A stretch of 64,000 nt of DNA, from contig CM067551.1 in assembly GCA_034509755.1 (NCBI GenBank), positions 16,488,501-16,552,500 of the forward strand. The letters run 5' to 3'. The DNA comes from Anisodus tanguticus. Lineage: Eukaryota; Streptophyta; Magnoliopsida; Solanales; Solanaceae. Below are positions 43,470-53,688 of this stretch, one piece after another. Positions within the stretch are counted from its first letter, which is position 1. Each line of letters starts with the position of its first letter. The notes below the pieces were generated by a model that saw only the letters and a program-made list of their open reading frames with translations, ran no database searches and had not been told where the DNA came from. A program made the translations under genes and the position numbers.

Positions 43470-44520
43470 ATGAGCTATAGGGAATGAGGCCCAAGTACCC
43501 CTGCTTGCTGCCTCGGCCTAGAGAGATTATCGAAAGTGGGCCACTGCATGTTGGGCCTCTTGCCGCCGGCCCACCACTACCGATAAGGCCGCATCGCCGG
43601 GCATCCACTTTTGCCCAAACCGTGGGGCCCCGCCCCGCCATATGGGGGCCCACCGCGGGGCCTAAAACCGCGCGTATTGCCGTTGATCGCGCACGAGGGG
43701 CACCACCGCCACCACCACTATTTCGGCTACCGCCATTGTTGCCGCCGTGATTCTTGCCATTATTTTTCTTATGTCCTCTTTTTTTGCCGCCACCGTTGTT
43801 GTGATTTTGGCCCGAGTTGTTAGAACTGGTAGGATGAATAATGGACTCGGTCATCATGACCACGGGACTAGCACCGATAGCCGTCTTTTTAGCCATGCCT
43901 GCTTCTTCGAGTGTAAGCATAGAACGAGCCTGATAAAATTGCGGAAGAGGATTGCTTTGACGAAGAAGCGTGTGAACACCACTATAGGCCTCGGAGAGGC
44001 CTGAAACCATTTGGAGGACCAAACGATCATTCGAAACTGGCACGCCAACGTTGCGGAGTTGGTCTTCCAATTCCTTCAATCTTTTGCAATAAGCCAAAAC
44101 GTTAGGGAAATCTTCCATATTGACGTGGGAGAAATCCTGCTCAAGAGTAACAGCCCTAGAATTTTGATTATCTTGGAATATATCAAGTAGTCTATCCCTA
44201 GTCACCTGCGCCGTAGCGTCAAGTTTAATAATCGTTTGCAAAAGGTCAGTAGAAATTGTGGAATATATCCACTGAAGGACGGTGGCATCAAGAGTCATCC
44301 ATAACTTAGGATCATCCTCGCGTCGTGGCACCTCCGTATCCTCAGGAGCCGTGGGGATTATGTGATGGATGACTTGATGCGAGCATGCGTGAATTTTGAA
44401 CAGTTCGGCTCACGTCGCATATTGTACGTTTTCTATTTCAAGAACAAGAGGGATGGTATTCTTGATGTTAGAAACTGTAAGGGCAGGATGAAATGTGTTC
44501 TGTGATGTAGAGATATTGAT
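43470..44520 (-). pseudogene. copia gag, nearly open
   Basis: From about 44500 on the minus strand it reads HPALTVSNIKNTIPLVLEIE. A TGA replaces the expected Trp before AELFKIHACSHQVIHHIIP. From 44331 it is open for 325 codons: WMTLDATVLQWIYSTISTDL, LKELEDQLRNVGVPVSNDRL and PLPQFYQARSMLTLEEAG. The tail is NNGGGKKRGHKKNNGKNHGG-like, a G/N/K-rich stretch in place of a zinc knuckle, then a GGCCC-rich linker. A frameshift near 43470 separates it from protease. Confidence 0.85.
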
Positions 44521-44679
44521 AGAACAATATGTGATTGAGGGATTTTGAAGGAAATTTTGGGAAGCAAGGATAGACCATCGGCACGAATTTCGAGGAGAAT
44601 AGGCTCGGAAAACGAGACAGTTGGACGGAAATTAGGAGGGATTTTGAGAGAGAATTTAAGACCTAGACTTCTGATACCA

Positions 44680-44937
44680 TGAAAGAAGTAATCCCTTGAT
44701 TATTCTCATTAATTGAAAGAGTATATATACAATTTACATATTTCCATAATAGGAAAATCATATTCCTATTCTACTCCTAAAACCTTATTCTACTTGGACA
44801 CTAACTATACAATTATGGTACTACAAATATTATGGTAAGTGTACAATACTAATTACATCACAACATTACCTAAACTAGGAAACTAAAACATTACCTAAAT
44901 TATATACAAAAACCGAGATCAATATACATAGGATATA
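44680..44937 (-). repeat. 5' LTR (258 bp, truncated at its start)
   Basis: It aligns with the left LTR from its TTCTTTCA end up to AGGATATA, where similarity stops. The GTATAT palindrome and the terminal TGTT are missing. The primer site follows immediately at the other edge. Confidence 0.85.
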
Positions 44938-45474
44938 AATTTTGCAACTTGTATTTCAGTTGCACTGTTCACACGTTACAACAAACGGATAGAACTTTTG
45001 AGTTTAATTCAATAACCGTCCCAACTTTATGAATCTGGATAGGAATAATCAATTAACGTAGTGTTAGATTTATCCTTCACGTGTTTCAGTGTATAGCGAT
45101 TGTGACACATTTATGGAGTAATATTTGGGTGAATGCGTTAACACGTATGCGTGATAAGTTAGATATCTCAGGATTAAATCTGAAATTACATTTATATTGT
45201 GTTTGATTAATGATATAAATTTCTTTTGAAACAAATTTATACTTCCAACCAAATACAGTAAAAACTTAATCTTCGATATACATATTCCACCTTATCCCAT
45301 TAAATTTGAAATTATTTTATCCCACCTTCCAGTCACAGGTGGAATAAATTAGTCCAAAAATTATAATCTCAAGACTATAATTTAGCAGAGATAATTTAGC
45401 CTCCAAACACTAATTGTACTTGCATAGACATAGAAGGAAAAACTCATTATCACTTTATGCATACACAAATCCAT
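44938..45474. other. spacer, possibly containing a decayed MITE
   Basis: No gene is seen. The stretch 45190-45420 has several phrases (TTATCCCA, CCAAATAC, CCTCCAAACAC) typical of non-autonomous DNA transposons, but I cannot define ends. Confidence 0.4.
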
Positions 45475-45479
45475 GTTAC

Positions 45480-46339
45480 TATTGGAAATTTGCCTTTGAT
45501 GGGGAGGTGCGTCCACCCATATTTAATGAATTAAACACTAGTGTTCCGCATGTTGGAGGCTTTGTCTCTTCACACATGCATAATCTACTAAGTGAGTAGA
45601 TGACCGTAGGGCCAAGAATCGTCAAATTTCGTTGAGAAATGAAAGAGATATTGGTCCACGAAGTAAGGTGTTTGAGGAATGAAAATATCGTGTGGGACAA
45701 ATCTACCACATCGGTGGGAAAAGGAAGAATTGCTCTCTTTATAAGTCTCTAAATTGGCTAAAGGTTTGGGACCCCAAGGGGTAACCCATGTGTTTAAAGG
45801 AGGGAGGACCTAGATGTGCTTGGGTTCAAGGCTAAGCCCACACGCGCGCCGCCGCCGCCTGTCCGTCCGGTCCGGGCTCAGGTCACGGGTCGTGGGACGT
45901 GGGACTATATGATATTATCTATTTGGACCCCCAAATTGCTTAATATTTACAGTTTGGTCCCTAGAGTTTTTGAAAAGTTGAATTTGGGAACGACTGAAGG
46001 CAGAAAGAACATCCCTCCTTAAGTTGAATTTGTTTTCTTCGTCAGGGTCAACCTATTTGCTTTGTAGTGTTGATTAAAGTGTTGTTTTATCTTGGGAGAC
46101 TATTGCCCGTTTAACGTAAAAGCATATATACAGGGCAATCTTGTCTTAAGGACAGAGTGACATCACTCGACTCAGCACACAGTTGTAACAATCCAGATTT
46201 AGTGTTTCTTGATTTCAGGTTATTAAGATTCAAGACTCAACAAGCTTGCAGCAGTTTTGAACATTGGCCTACTTGTTTATCCTTTCGAACACTTGTAATA
46301 TTTATTTACTTCCCGTACTGCTTTAAACAATATACATCA
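45480..46339 (+). repeat. solo LTR of the 4307-type copia family, TSD GTTAC
   Basis: It is flanked by GTTAC at 45475-45479 and 46340-46344. It starts TATTGGAAATTTGCC, so the canonical TG has become TA, and it ends ...ATACATCA. The sequence parallels 4307-5607 but lacks about 450 bases in the middle relative to the copy at 47402-48763. No internal region lies on either side, so this is a solo LTR left by LTR-LTR recombination. Confidence 0.88.
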
Positions 46340-46344
46340 GTTAC

Positions 46345-47396
46345 TTTATCATGTTAAGTGATAAATTGAGATAAGAATTTAATTAATTATTTTAAAGAAG
46401 TGATAAATCTTATATAAAATCATTTGTCATGCACTCATCAAATTGGTGCATACACCAATAGCAAATAAATATTTTCCTTCCACATGCTTACAAATTACAA
46501 TAGCTTACGCGTGACTTTTTAAAGTAAACTTTTGACAAGTCTTTGATAAAAGATTTAAGTAGCACCGGGATTAACAAATGTATTTTGCCTTGTTCTTTTT
46601 CTCTTTTTAACTTTTTCACTTTTTCTTGTACCCGATCCGAGAAATGTAAGTTGCAAATTATTAATTTTGTTGTTGAATTTTAAAGATAGACTAGATAATG
46701 GGCATAAATTCTAGATCTATACATAAATTTAATAAAATACTTAAGAAGAAATTCTAGTTTAAGTCTACATAATTACCTATTTATTAGTTCAGACAGATTT
46801 TACAATTTACTGTAATAATTAATGAGCAACATAACCACTTTGCAATTTAAAATAAAATTAAAATAGAAGCAATAAACAACAAATAATGTTATTGCAGTCA
46901 TTTTTTCTTGAAAGATTTATTATGAAAAATGTTTCTTTTTATTTTAGTTCTTATTTTAAACCCCCATTTGAACCCAAGTGTTTCTTACTAGTTAGTGAAC
47001 TAAAATTCTAAATTATGGAATAGAAGGTACACTTATCAAGTGGATTATACACTGCTTAAACTTCGTATATACTACACTCATATTGCCTAATCTTAGTCGA
47101 TTTCTCAAATCGTCAAGGTGAAGTATAATCACAAACCATTCAAACAAGCCAACTATTATCCACGAAAAGGATAAAATTGTAATTGTGATATGCATGCTTG
47201 ATCCATATACACTCCACGTTTTTCAACTCGATCCTATGCTTTCGTCAAAGTCCAATAAGGTGGCATAACACGACCAAAAGCCACAACTAGCCTAAAAGCC
47301 CTTATGTATCAAATTCTATACCCTTTTTTATGTTTCTAATATCAAATTCTATACCCAATAACACATCTTAACACATTTCTACTTTAATATAATGTA
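46345..47396. other. spacer between two solo LTRs
   Basis: About 1.05 kb of AT-rich DNA with no gene, no retrotransposon coding motif and no match to the internal part of the 1-5607 element. This argues against the two LTRs being ends of one element, as does their opposite orientation. Confidence 0.6.
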
Positions 47397-47401
47397 CTAA
47401 C

Positions 47402-48763
47402 TGTTAGTACTCTATTATACTTTATAAAGCGGTACAGGAAGTAAATTACTATTACAAGTATTCGAAATGGTGAACAAATATTCAATATTCAGAAATTGAA
47501 TATTGTTGAATAAATAGGTCAATCTTCAAAACTGCCGCAAGCTTGTTGTGTCTTGAATCTTGATAACCTGAAATCAAGAAACAACTAAATCTGGATGGTT
47601 ACAACGTTGTGTGTTGAGTCGAGGGATTGCCCTCTGTCCTTAAGACAAGATTGCCCCGTATATATGCTTTTACGTTAGCGGGCAATAGTCTCCCAAGATA
47701 AAACAACACTTTAATCTCAACGCTACAAAGCCAATAGGTTGAGCCTGGCGAAGAAAACAAATATGACTTGACTTGCTGAAGATACGGAAAAGGAAGGAAG
47801 AGTTTCTGTCTACTCTTCTCTTTTGTCTCTGTGTATATAGTGTGTCTCAGTTGTGTATATGTGAGGGTTTGGTCACTGTTTTTCACTGAATTTTCAGTCA
47901 CTGTTTTCGTGACTGTTTTTGCCTGTTTTTCAGTCTGTTTTTCTGTGTCTTTCCAGTCACTGAATTGAGCCAAATGAGGCTCAATATATAGCATGGAGGA
48001 GGGGCTAAACAACTGCCCAAATATGGTTGTTAAAGGCCATTAGGAGGGCATTAAACAACCAAGTAATGGATGTAAATGGCCATCAAGAAGGGCTGAATTA
48101 TGGACATGAAGGAGGGTGATAAAGGAGGAGTTAATCAGCCATTACTTGGCTGATTAATGCCTAAAAAAAAATATTCCCATGCCTACCGTCACCTTCCCAG
48201 AAACTCTGGGGACCAAACTGTAAATATTGAAACTTCAGGGACCAAACTGTACATATGATAGAATTCAAGTCCAAACTGTACATATGAAACTTCAGGGATC
48301 AAACTGTACATTTGGCAGAGTTCTCTGATCCAAAAAATTAATATCAGAAAGTCCCCACAGCCCGTGACCCGTGACCCGAGACCCGAGCCCTAGACCGGAC
48401 GGGCGGGCTTAGCCATGAACCCAAGCACATCTAGGTCTTCCCTCCTTTAAACACATGGGATACCTCTTGGGGTCCCAAACCCTTTACCAATTTGAGACTT
48501 ATATAGAGAGCAATTCTTCCTATTCCCACCGATCTGGTAGATTTGTCCCACACCACATTTTCATGCCTCAAACACCTTACTTTGTGGACCAATATCTCTT
48601 TCATTTCTCAACGAAATTTGACGATTCTTGGCCCTACGGTCATCTACTCACTTCGTAGATCATGCATGTGTGAAGAGACAAGGTCTCCAACATGCGTAAC
48701 ACTAGTGTTTAATTCATCAAAGATGGGTGGACGCATCTCCCCGCCAAAGGCTAATTTCCAACA
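47402..48763 (-). repeat. solo LTR of the 4307-type copia family, TSD CTAAC
   Basis: On the minus strand it runs from TGTTGGAAATTAGCC (48763) to ...ACTAACA (47402). CTAAC is present exactly at 47397-47401 and 48764-48768. At 1,362 bp it is the longest copy here. It includes four or so units of the GGACCAAACTGTA repeat near 48205-48320 and two to three CCCGTGA units near 48358-48385. Confidence 0.92.
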
Positions 48764-48768
48764 CTAAC

Positions 48769-49571
48769 TTAAAAACGAAACAGTTTATTTCTTATGCTAT
48801 AACCCTTTTCATGAAAGGGAAGAATAAGTGTTCAGTTGGTTTTAGAAATTTTTTGTTCACGCTTTTATTTCTCGGCCAATTATATACCAGGAAACTAATT
48901 TAGTTATAAGTTGGTTTTTATTTTTCGAGAAGGTTCTCCGAAAATTTTCTAAAACCAAACACAAATAGGTACTTATCTGTTATTGAAAAAGCAATTAAAA
49001 CGAAACATCCCCATGTTCAATGGCATGGTTCATTATGATGTTCACTTAGTACCTACCAAATATGGATAAGATCACAAAAGACAATCATGTTATGAATAAT
49101 AAAAAAAGGATTTATTCAGCTAGTTTATCACACATGGCAGCTAAATTGGTTATCAAACGGATATTTGGAAAAAATTAAAATCTAGCAAAACAATGGGAAA
49201 TTAATGCATCTGCCGTTACCTCTCGACTCAAATTGACTTGTGCTTCAACAACATCAATTTAGGTAGAGGTATGTGGTCTCTACGATGGAGCCTATACAAA
49301 TATACATCTAACATACTATATCTACTTCTAGAGGAACAAATTGCTCGCATATGCCATTGCTGATCATTATGTACGTACCAAAATCTGATAATTTGAATTT
49401 TTCCATCGGCAGACGCAAATCTCCTCAAATCTAAAATAGCGCAACTGTTCTGGTTTCTCCGTTGCTAGTCATCCATGGATGCCCTGTTTAACTAGTTCTA
49501 GTTATCCCCTATATTTGTTTTTTCTATAATCGTTATCCTCTCAAAGGAAAAATTACTAGCTATATTTTAAT
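48769..49571. other. spacer, no gene seen
   Basis: AT-rich sequence with only short ORFs that match nothing I recognise. Confidence 0.5.
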
Positions 49572-49576
49572 GGAGG

Positions 49577-49779
49577 TAAAAGAATATGTTACTTGATTGT
49601 ATTTATCAATAATGTACAATATATATAGTAGTACAAGAATATTTAAACTAGGTAACTAATCAATCTAATTACAATAGGAAATATAATTCTACCTAAAATA
49701 GGAGACCTAATTACAATATGAATACAATTCTACATAAAATAAGAGATATACAATTAATGAAAGAATGTATTCTATTACA
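49577..49779 (-). repeat. 3' LTR (203 bp)
   Basis: On the minus strand it begins TGTAATAGAATACATTC after the polypurine tract and ends CATATTCTTTTA. Compared with the right LTR it lacks a block of about eleven bases near its start. Confidence 0.83.
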
Positions 49780-49786
49780 CCCCCGC

Positions 49787-51735
49787 AGTCGAAGCGGGAG
49801 GTTCACGAACACTGAGACTGGATCGAAAATCATCAAATAGTATGCGCGGAAGTCCTTTGGTGAAGATGTCGGCAATCTGATATCTGGAAGGAACATGAAG
49901 GACACGAACTTGACCACGAGCCGCTTCTTCGCGAACGAAATGAATGTCCATCTCAATGTGTTTAGTGCGCTGATGTTGGACAGGATTGCCGGAAAGATAT
50001 ATCGCACTAATATTATCGCAGTAGACCAGTGTTGCCTTTTGAATCGGGCAGTAAAGATCAATTAGAAGGTTACAGATCCAACAAGACTCAGAGACGACGT
50101 TGGCGATACCTCTGTACTCTGCTTCAGCATTGGACCGGGATAGTGTAGGTTGCCTTTTGAAAGATCAAGACAATAGGTTATCTCTGAGGAAAATGCATTA
50201 ACCAGATGTGGAGCGTCGGGTGTCAGGACATCCACCCCAGTCAGCATCAGAATAAGCAGCGAGACCAGTGAGCGAAGACTTGTATAGATGTAATTCGAAG
50301 TGAAGTGTACCTTGGATGTAACGTAAAATACGTTTGAGGGCATGCGTGCTTCCGTCGGAGTATGCATGTGTAGGCAGAGTTGTTGCACGACATAGGATAT
50401 GTTAGGTCTCGTGAATCTGAGGTACTGCAGAGCCCCAACCAAGCTACAATAATGAATAGGGTCTGAATATGAGGGGCCAGAATCAGCGCTAAGCTTGGAA
50501 TTAGTGTCTACTGGCGTGTGTGATGGTTTATAATATGGCATGCCTACACGGTCAAGGATCTCTTCGACGTACTTCTGACACAGAAATAGGCCGCCAGAAT
50601 GTCGAGTGACAGAGATGCCCAAGAAATAACTCAGGAGGCCCAAATCCTTCATAGCAAACTCAAAGAAAATGAGAGACATAATGGACCGACGGAGAGCATT
50701 AAATGATGTGGTGAGGATGATGTCATCAACATATAATAATAGGTAAGCCATGTATGTACCCTTGTTGTAGATGAACAGGGAATGATCGGATATACTGTGT
50801 GAAAAACCGATAGATGAGACATAATCGGCGAACCGCTGGTACCATTCTCGAGGATCCTATTTCAGTCCATAGAGCAATTTCCCCAACAGACACACATAAT
50901 CCGGATGAATAGGATCCCTGAAACCCATAGGCTGATGCATATATACCGTTTCATGAAGATCCTCATGTAAGAAGACATTCTTGACATCAAGCTGATGAAT
51001 GTGAGCCAAGACTTGGATAGAGCAATGCTGAGGACGGTTCGGATGGTTGTGGGCTTTACGATCGGGCTGAACGTTTCATCACAGTCCACTCCCACATGTT
51101 GAGACCTGCCATCACCTACAAGACCAAAAACACACACGGGGAAAATTGGGGTTGGAGTTTGTGAGTGGTCGGATGGAGAGGATAACAAAGACATCCAAAA
51201 ATACGCAAGTGTTGGTAGAAGGGGTTCCTACGAAACAAAACTTGAGTGGGCGACCGTTGAGCTAGAGACTTGTTTGGGATTATGTTAGGAGATAGGTGAC
51301 CATGGAGAGTGCGTAACGCCAGAATTGAGGGGGAATTGAGGCGTGATCAAGTAGGGCACGAATTAGATTATTTATGATTTGGATTTTCCGTTCGGCCTTA
51401 CCATTTTGGGAGGAGGTGTGAGGGCAGGAAAAATGAAAAGTAAGACCGTTATTGAAGCAAAACTGTTTGAATTGATTACTATTGCATTCCATGCCATTGT
51501 CACATTGAAAACATTTTAAAATTGTGTTTTTACGAGAGCACTAAATGAGGAAAAAAATGGGGTAGACCTGAGATTTATTGCCAATTCGAAAAGTCCATAG
51601 AAAGTCGGAATAATCGTCCAAAAACAACATATAATACCGATGGCTAACTGTACTTAAAATAGAGGACGTCCACAAATCACTATGTATGATATCAAAAGGT
51701 AGTAAAGTACAATTTGTGGATGCAGAAAATGGCAA
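49787..51735 (-). pseudogene. copia integrase-RT-RNase H remnant with deletion
   Basis: The integrase core is at 51735-51541 (FDIIHSDLWTSSILSTVSHR) and 51492-51280 (PHTSSQNGKAERKIQIINNL). Near 51135 the sequence passes from the integrase tail (PIFPVCVFGL) into GDGRSQHVGVDCDETFSPIV of RT, so the linker and RT N-terminus are gone. 50751-50062 has the intact LLLYVDDIILTTS box and LGLLSYFLGISVTRHSGGLF. RNase H is readable but shifted from 50340 to 49800. Confidence 0.83.
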
Positions 51736-51966
51736 TTTAACATGTATCCCAAAAACACAGAATTCACATATAGGAGTCCTAGAAATACGGTTGTAATTAA
51801 TAAAATTATTTTTTCTAAGGGAACATTAAACAGAATCTCCTGGATGTCCTAATCTAGAGTGTCATAAGGAAGACGAAAGAGCAACAAAAATTGATGGAAC
51901 TGAGGCTGGATTGTTGACGGTGTTTGAAATAAGGTAGAGATCTCCGATGCTGTCACATCTCATTAT

Positions 51967-53355
51967 TCATCTCCTTGTCGTAAAATTCTTCATAGAAAAA
52001 CCAAAAGGATCAAAGTCAAGGGAAATATTATTATCAATTGTGAAACGTCGCACAGAGATTAGATTCTTAAGGAGTTTAGGGGCACATAGGACATTTTTTA
52101 AGATTAGTGGTGGGGATAAGGATGAATGACTAAAACTGCGAATGGGAATGCCTTGTCCACTACCAACAATAATATTCCGATTTAAATTACTCAAATTGGA
52201 ATAAGACGAGAGAGTACATTGTGATGCCGTCATGTGAGATATGACGCATGTGTCCATATACCAATTTTCGTCTGGAGAGTTGAGTGACATTGTGTTCATA
52301 GCTGCCTCAATGTCAGTCGGTGCATAAGTTGAGGGCGGGGGGGCCTGTGCTGTGTAGGCTTGTTAGTGACGTGGGCCGAGTATGCCAGAGTGGGAATGTC
52401 GGTTCTAAGGTGGACTCCACGATGACGTCGGATACGGGCTAGGAGGAGAGACCCATGATGATGGGGCCCACACGGCCCACAACGGGTAGGCAGCCCACGG
52501 TGGAGGCTGCTGCCACTTCCGCGGTCGTCGGTTGTTTTCTCGCGCCGGCGAGATCGTCCCTTCCCCGCCGCCGTTGTTGCCAGAATTCCATCTGCCATTA
52601 CCGGACTGCCTACTCCGGCGGTTGTTGTGGGTGGATACAGACTGTTGTGGGTCTTCGGGCGGCGATTCTGGTTGCCGGAGTTGGAGGCCCTGCCGTCAGC
52701 GGAGGGCCCGACGGTGGTGGTGAGGGCGGCGTTGGCAATGCTGGCTTGAGTGGTGCTGCGCTTGATTTTCTATATTTCCTCAAGAATAAGCTTTGAACGA
52801 GCCTCATAAATGGAGGTAACAACATGCACTGTTGAAGGATGATGGCAACACCGCCATAGGATTCGTTCAAGTCTGCAATAAGTTGCATGACCAATTCTTG
52901 ATTAGTGACTAGTGCGCCGACGTTAGAGAGTTGATCGGCACATTTGGGAAATCGTCCTGATGAACGTCCTTGAACTAATTTTCAAGATATAATACTCGTA
53001 AAGTTTTGATGTCGTGGAAAATACTTTCCAGACGTTCCCACGTTTGGCGGGAAGTGACATCGGTCTCAATGATGGTGTGCAACAGATCATTAGAGATTGT
53101 GTTGTATATCCACTGGAGGACGGCTGTGTCTAAATGAGACCAGAATGCATCATCAGAAGTTGAAGCCGAGGGTAGGTCTATGGACTTTGGTGTAAGAGGG
53201 ATCATGTGGTCGATAACTTCATAAACACGACAATGAATCTTAAAAAGCCCCGCCCACGAGGAGTATTGACCATTTTCCATCTCAAGGGTGATAGTGATGA
53301 AGTTTTTGATGTTGTTTACTGCAAGTACAAGATGAAATTTGGTTTTGTCACTCAT
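51967..53355 (-). pseudogene. copia gag and protease remnant
   Basis: An ATG at 53355 opens gag for 126 codons: HLVLAVNNIKNFITITLEME, YSSWAGLFKIHCRVYEVIDH and FWSHLDTAVLQWIYNTISND. After a stop, 52894-52610 gives LIADLNESYGGVAIILQQ and a Pro/Ala-rich tail. The protease at 52299-51967 reads ENWYMDTCVISHMTASQ. The active site is D-T-C instead of D-T-G, so it is damaged. No CCHC knuckle is visible. Confidence 0.8.
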
Positions 53356-53472
53356 GAAAGATGAAATTAGGAGGAGAGAGAATGGCTGGAAAAAAAATAC
53401 TAAGGTTCCGTGGAGTGGCGGCCGAGAGCTATTATCGGCTGCGGTAGAGGTATTTTTAGGCTACTGATACCA

Positions 53473-53683
53473 TAAAGAAATATGTTCCTTGATTGTATTC
53501 ATCAATAATATACAATATATATAGTAGTACAAGAATATTTAAAGTAGGAAACTAATCAACCTAATTACAATAGAAAATATAATTTTTACCTAAAATAGGA
53601 GACCTAATTACAATAGAAATATAATTCTACATAAAATAAGATATATACCATTAATGAAAGAGTATTCGAGAAATATTTTATTA
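53473..53683 (-). repeat. 5' LTR (211 bp)
   Basis: It aligns with 49577-49779 and abuts the primer site. On the minus strand its start reads TAATAAAATATTTCTCG directly after GGAGG's complement, without the expected TG. Confidence 0.83.
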
Positions 53684-53688
53684 GGAGG

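Larger units (their letters stand above)
39893..44937 (-). mobile_element. Ty1/copia retrotransposon, near-complete, minus strand
   Basis: LTRs lie at 39893-40187 and 44680-44937. The primer site TGGTATCAGAAGTC abuts the right LTR (44671-44679 on +) and the polypurine tract GCGGGGGTG abuts the left LTR. On the minus strand gag, protease, integrase, RT and RNase H follow. The left flank TGAGG (39888-39892) is not found at the right, where the first 37 or so bases of the LTR are also missing, so a deletion removed that border. This is the best preserved of the four minus-strand copias. Confidence 0.88.
49577..53683 (-). mobile_element. Ty1/copia retrotransposon, internally deleted, TSD GGAGG
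   Basis: LTRs lie at 49577-49779 and 53473-53683, with GGAGG at 49572-49576 and 53684-53688. The primer site TGGTATCAGTAGCC is at 53459-53472 and the polypurine tract GCGGGGG is at 49780-49786. At 4,107 bp it is about 900 bp shorter than its relatives because of a deletion joining integrase to RT. The canonical CA end of each LTR reads TA, and the right border has lost two bases. All ORFs are broken. Confidence 0.88.

Noticed and set aside
43484..44004. Plus-strand ORFs with His/Arg/Pro-rich translation
   Set aside because: They are antisense to the open gag of the 39893-44937 copia.
45480..48763. One inverted LTR element with its interior between 46340 and 47401
   Set aside because: The two LTRs are in opposite orientation, each has its own TSD, and the interval has no retrotransposon coding sequence.
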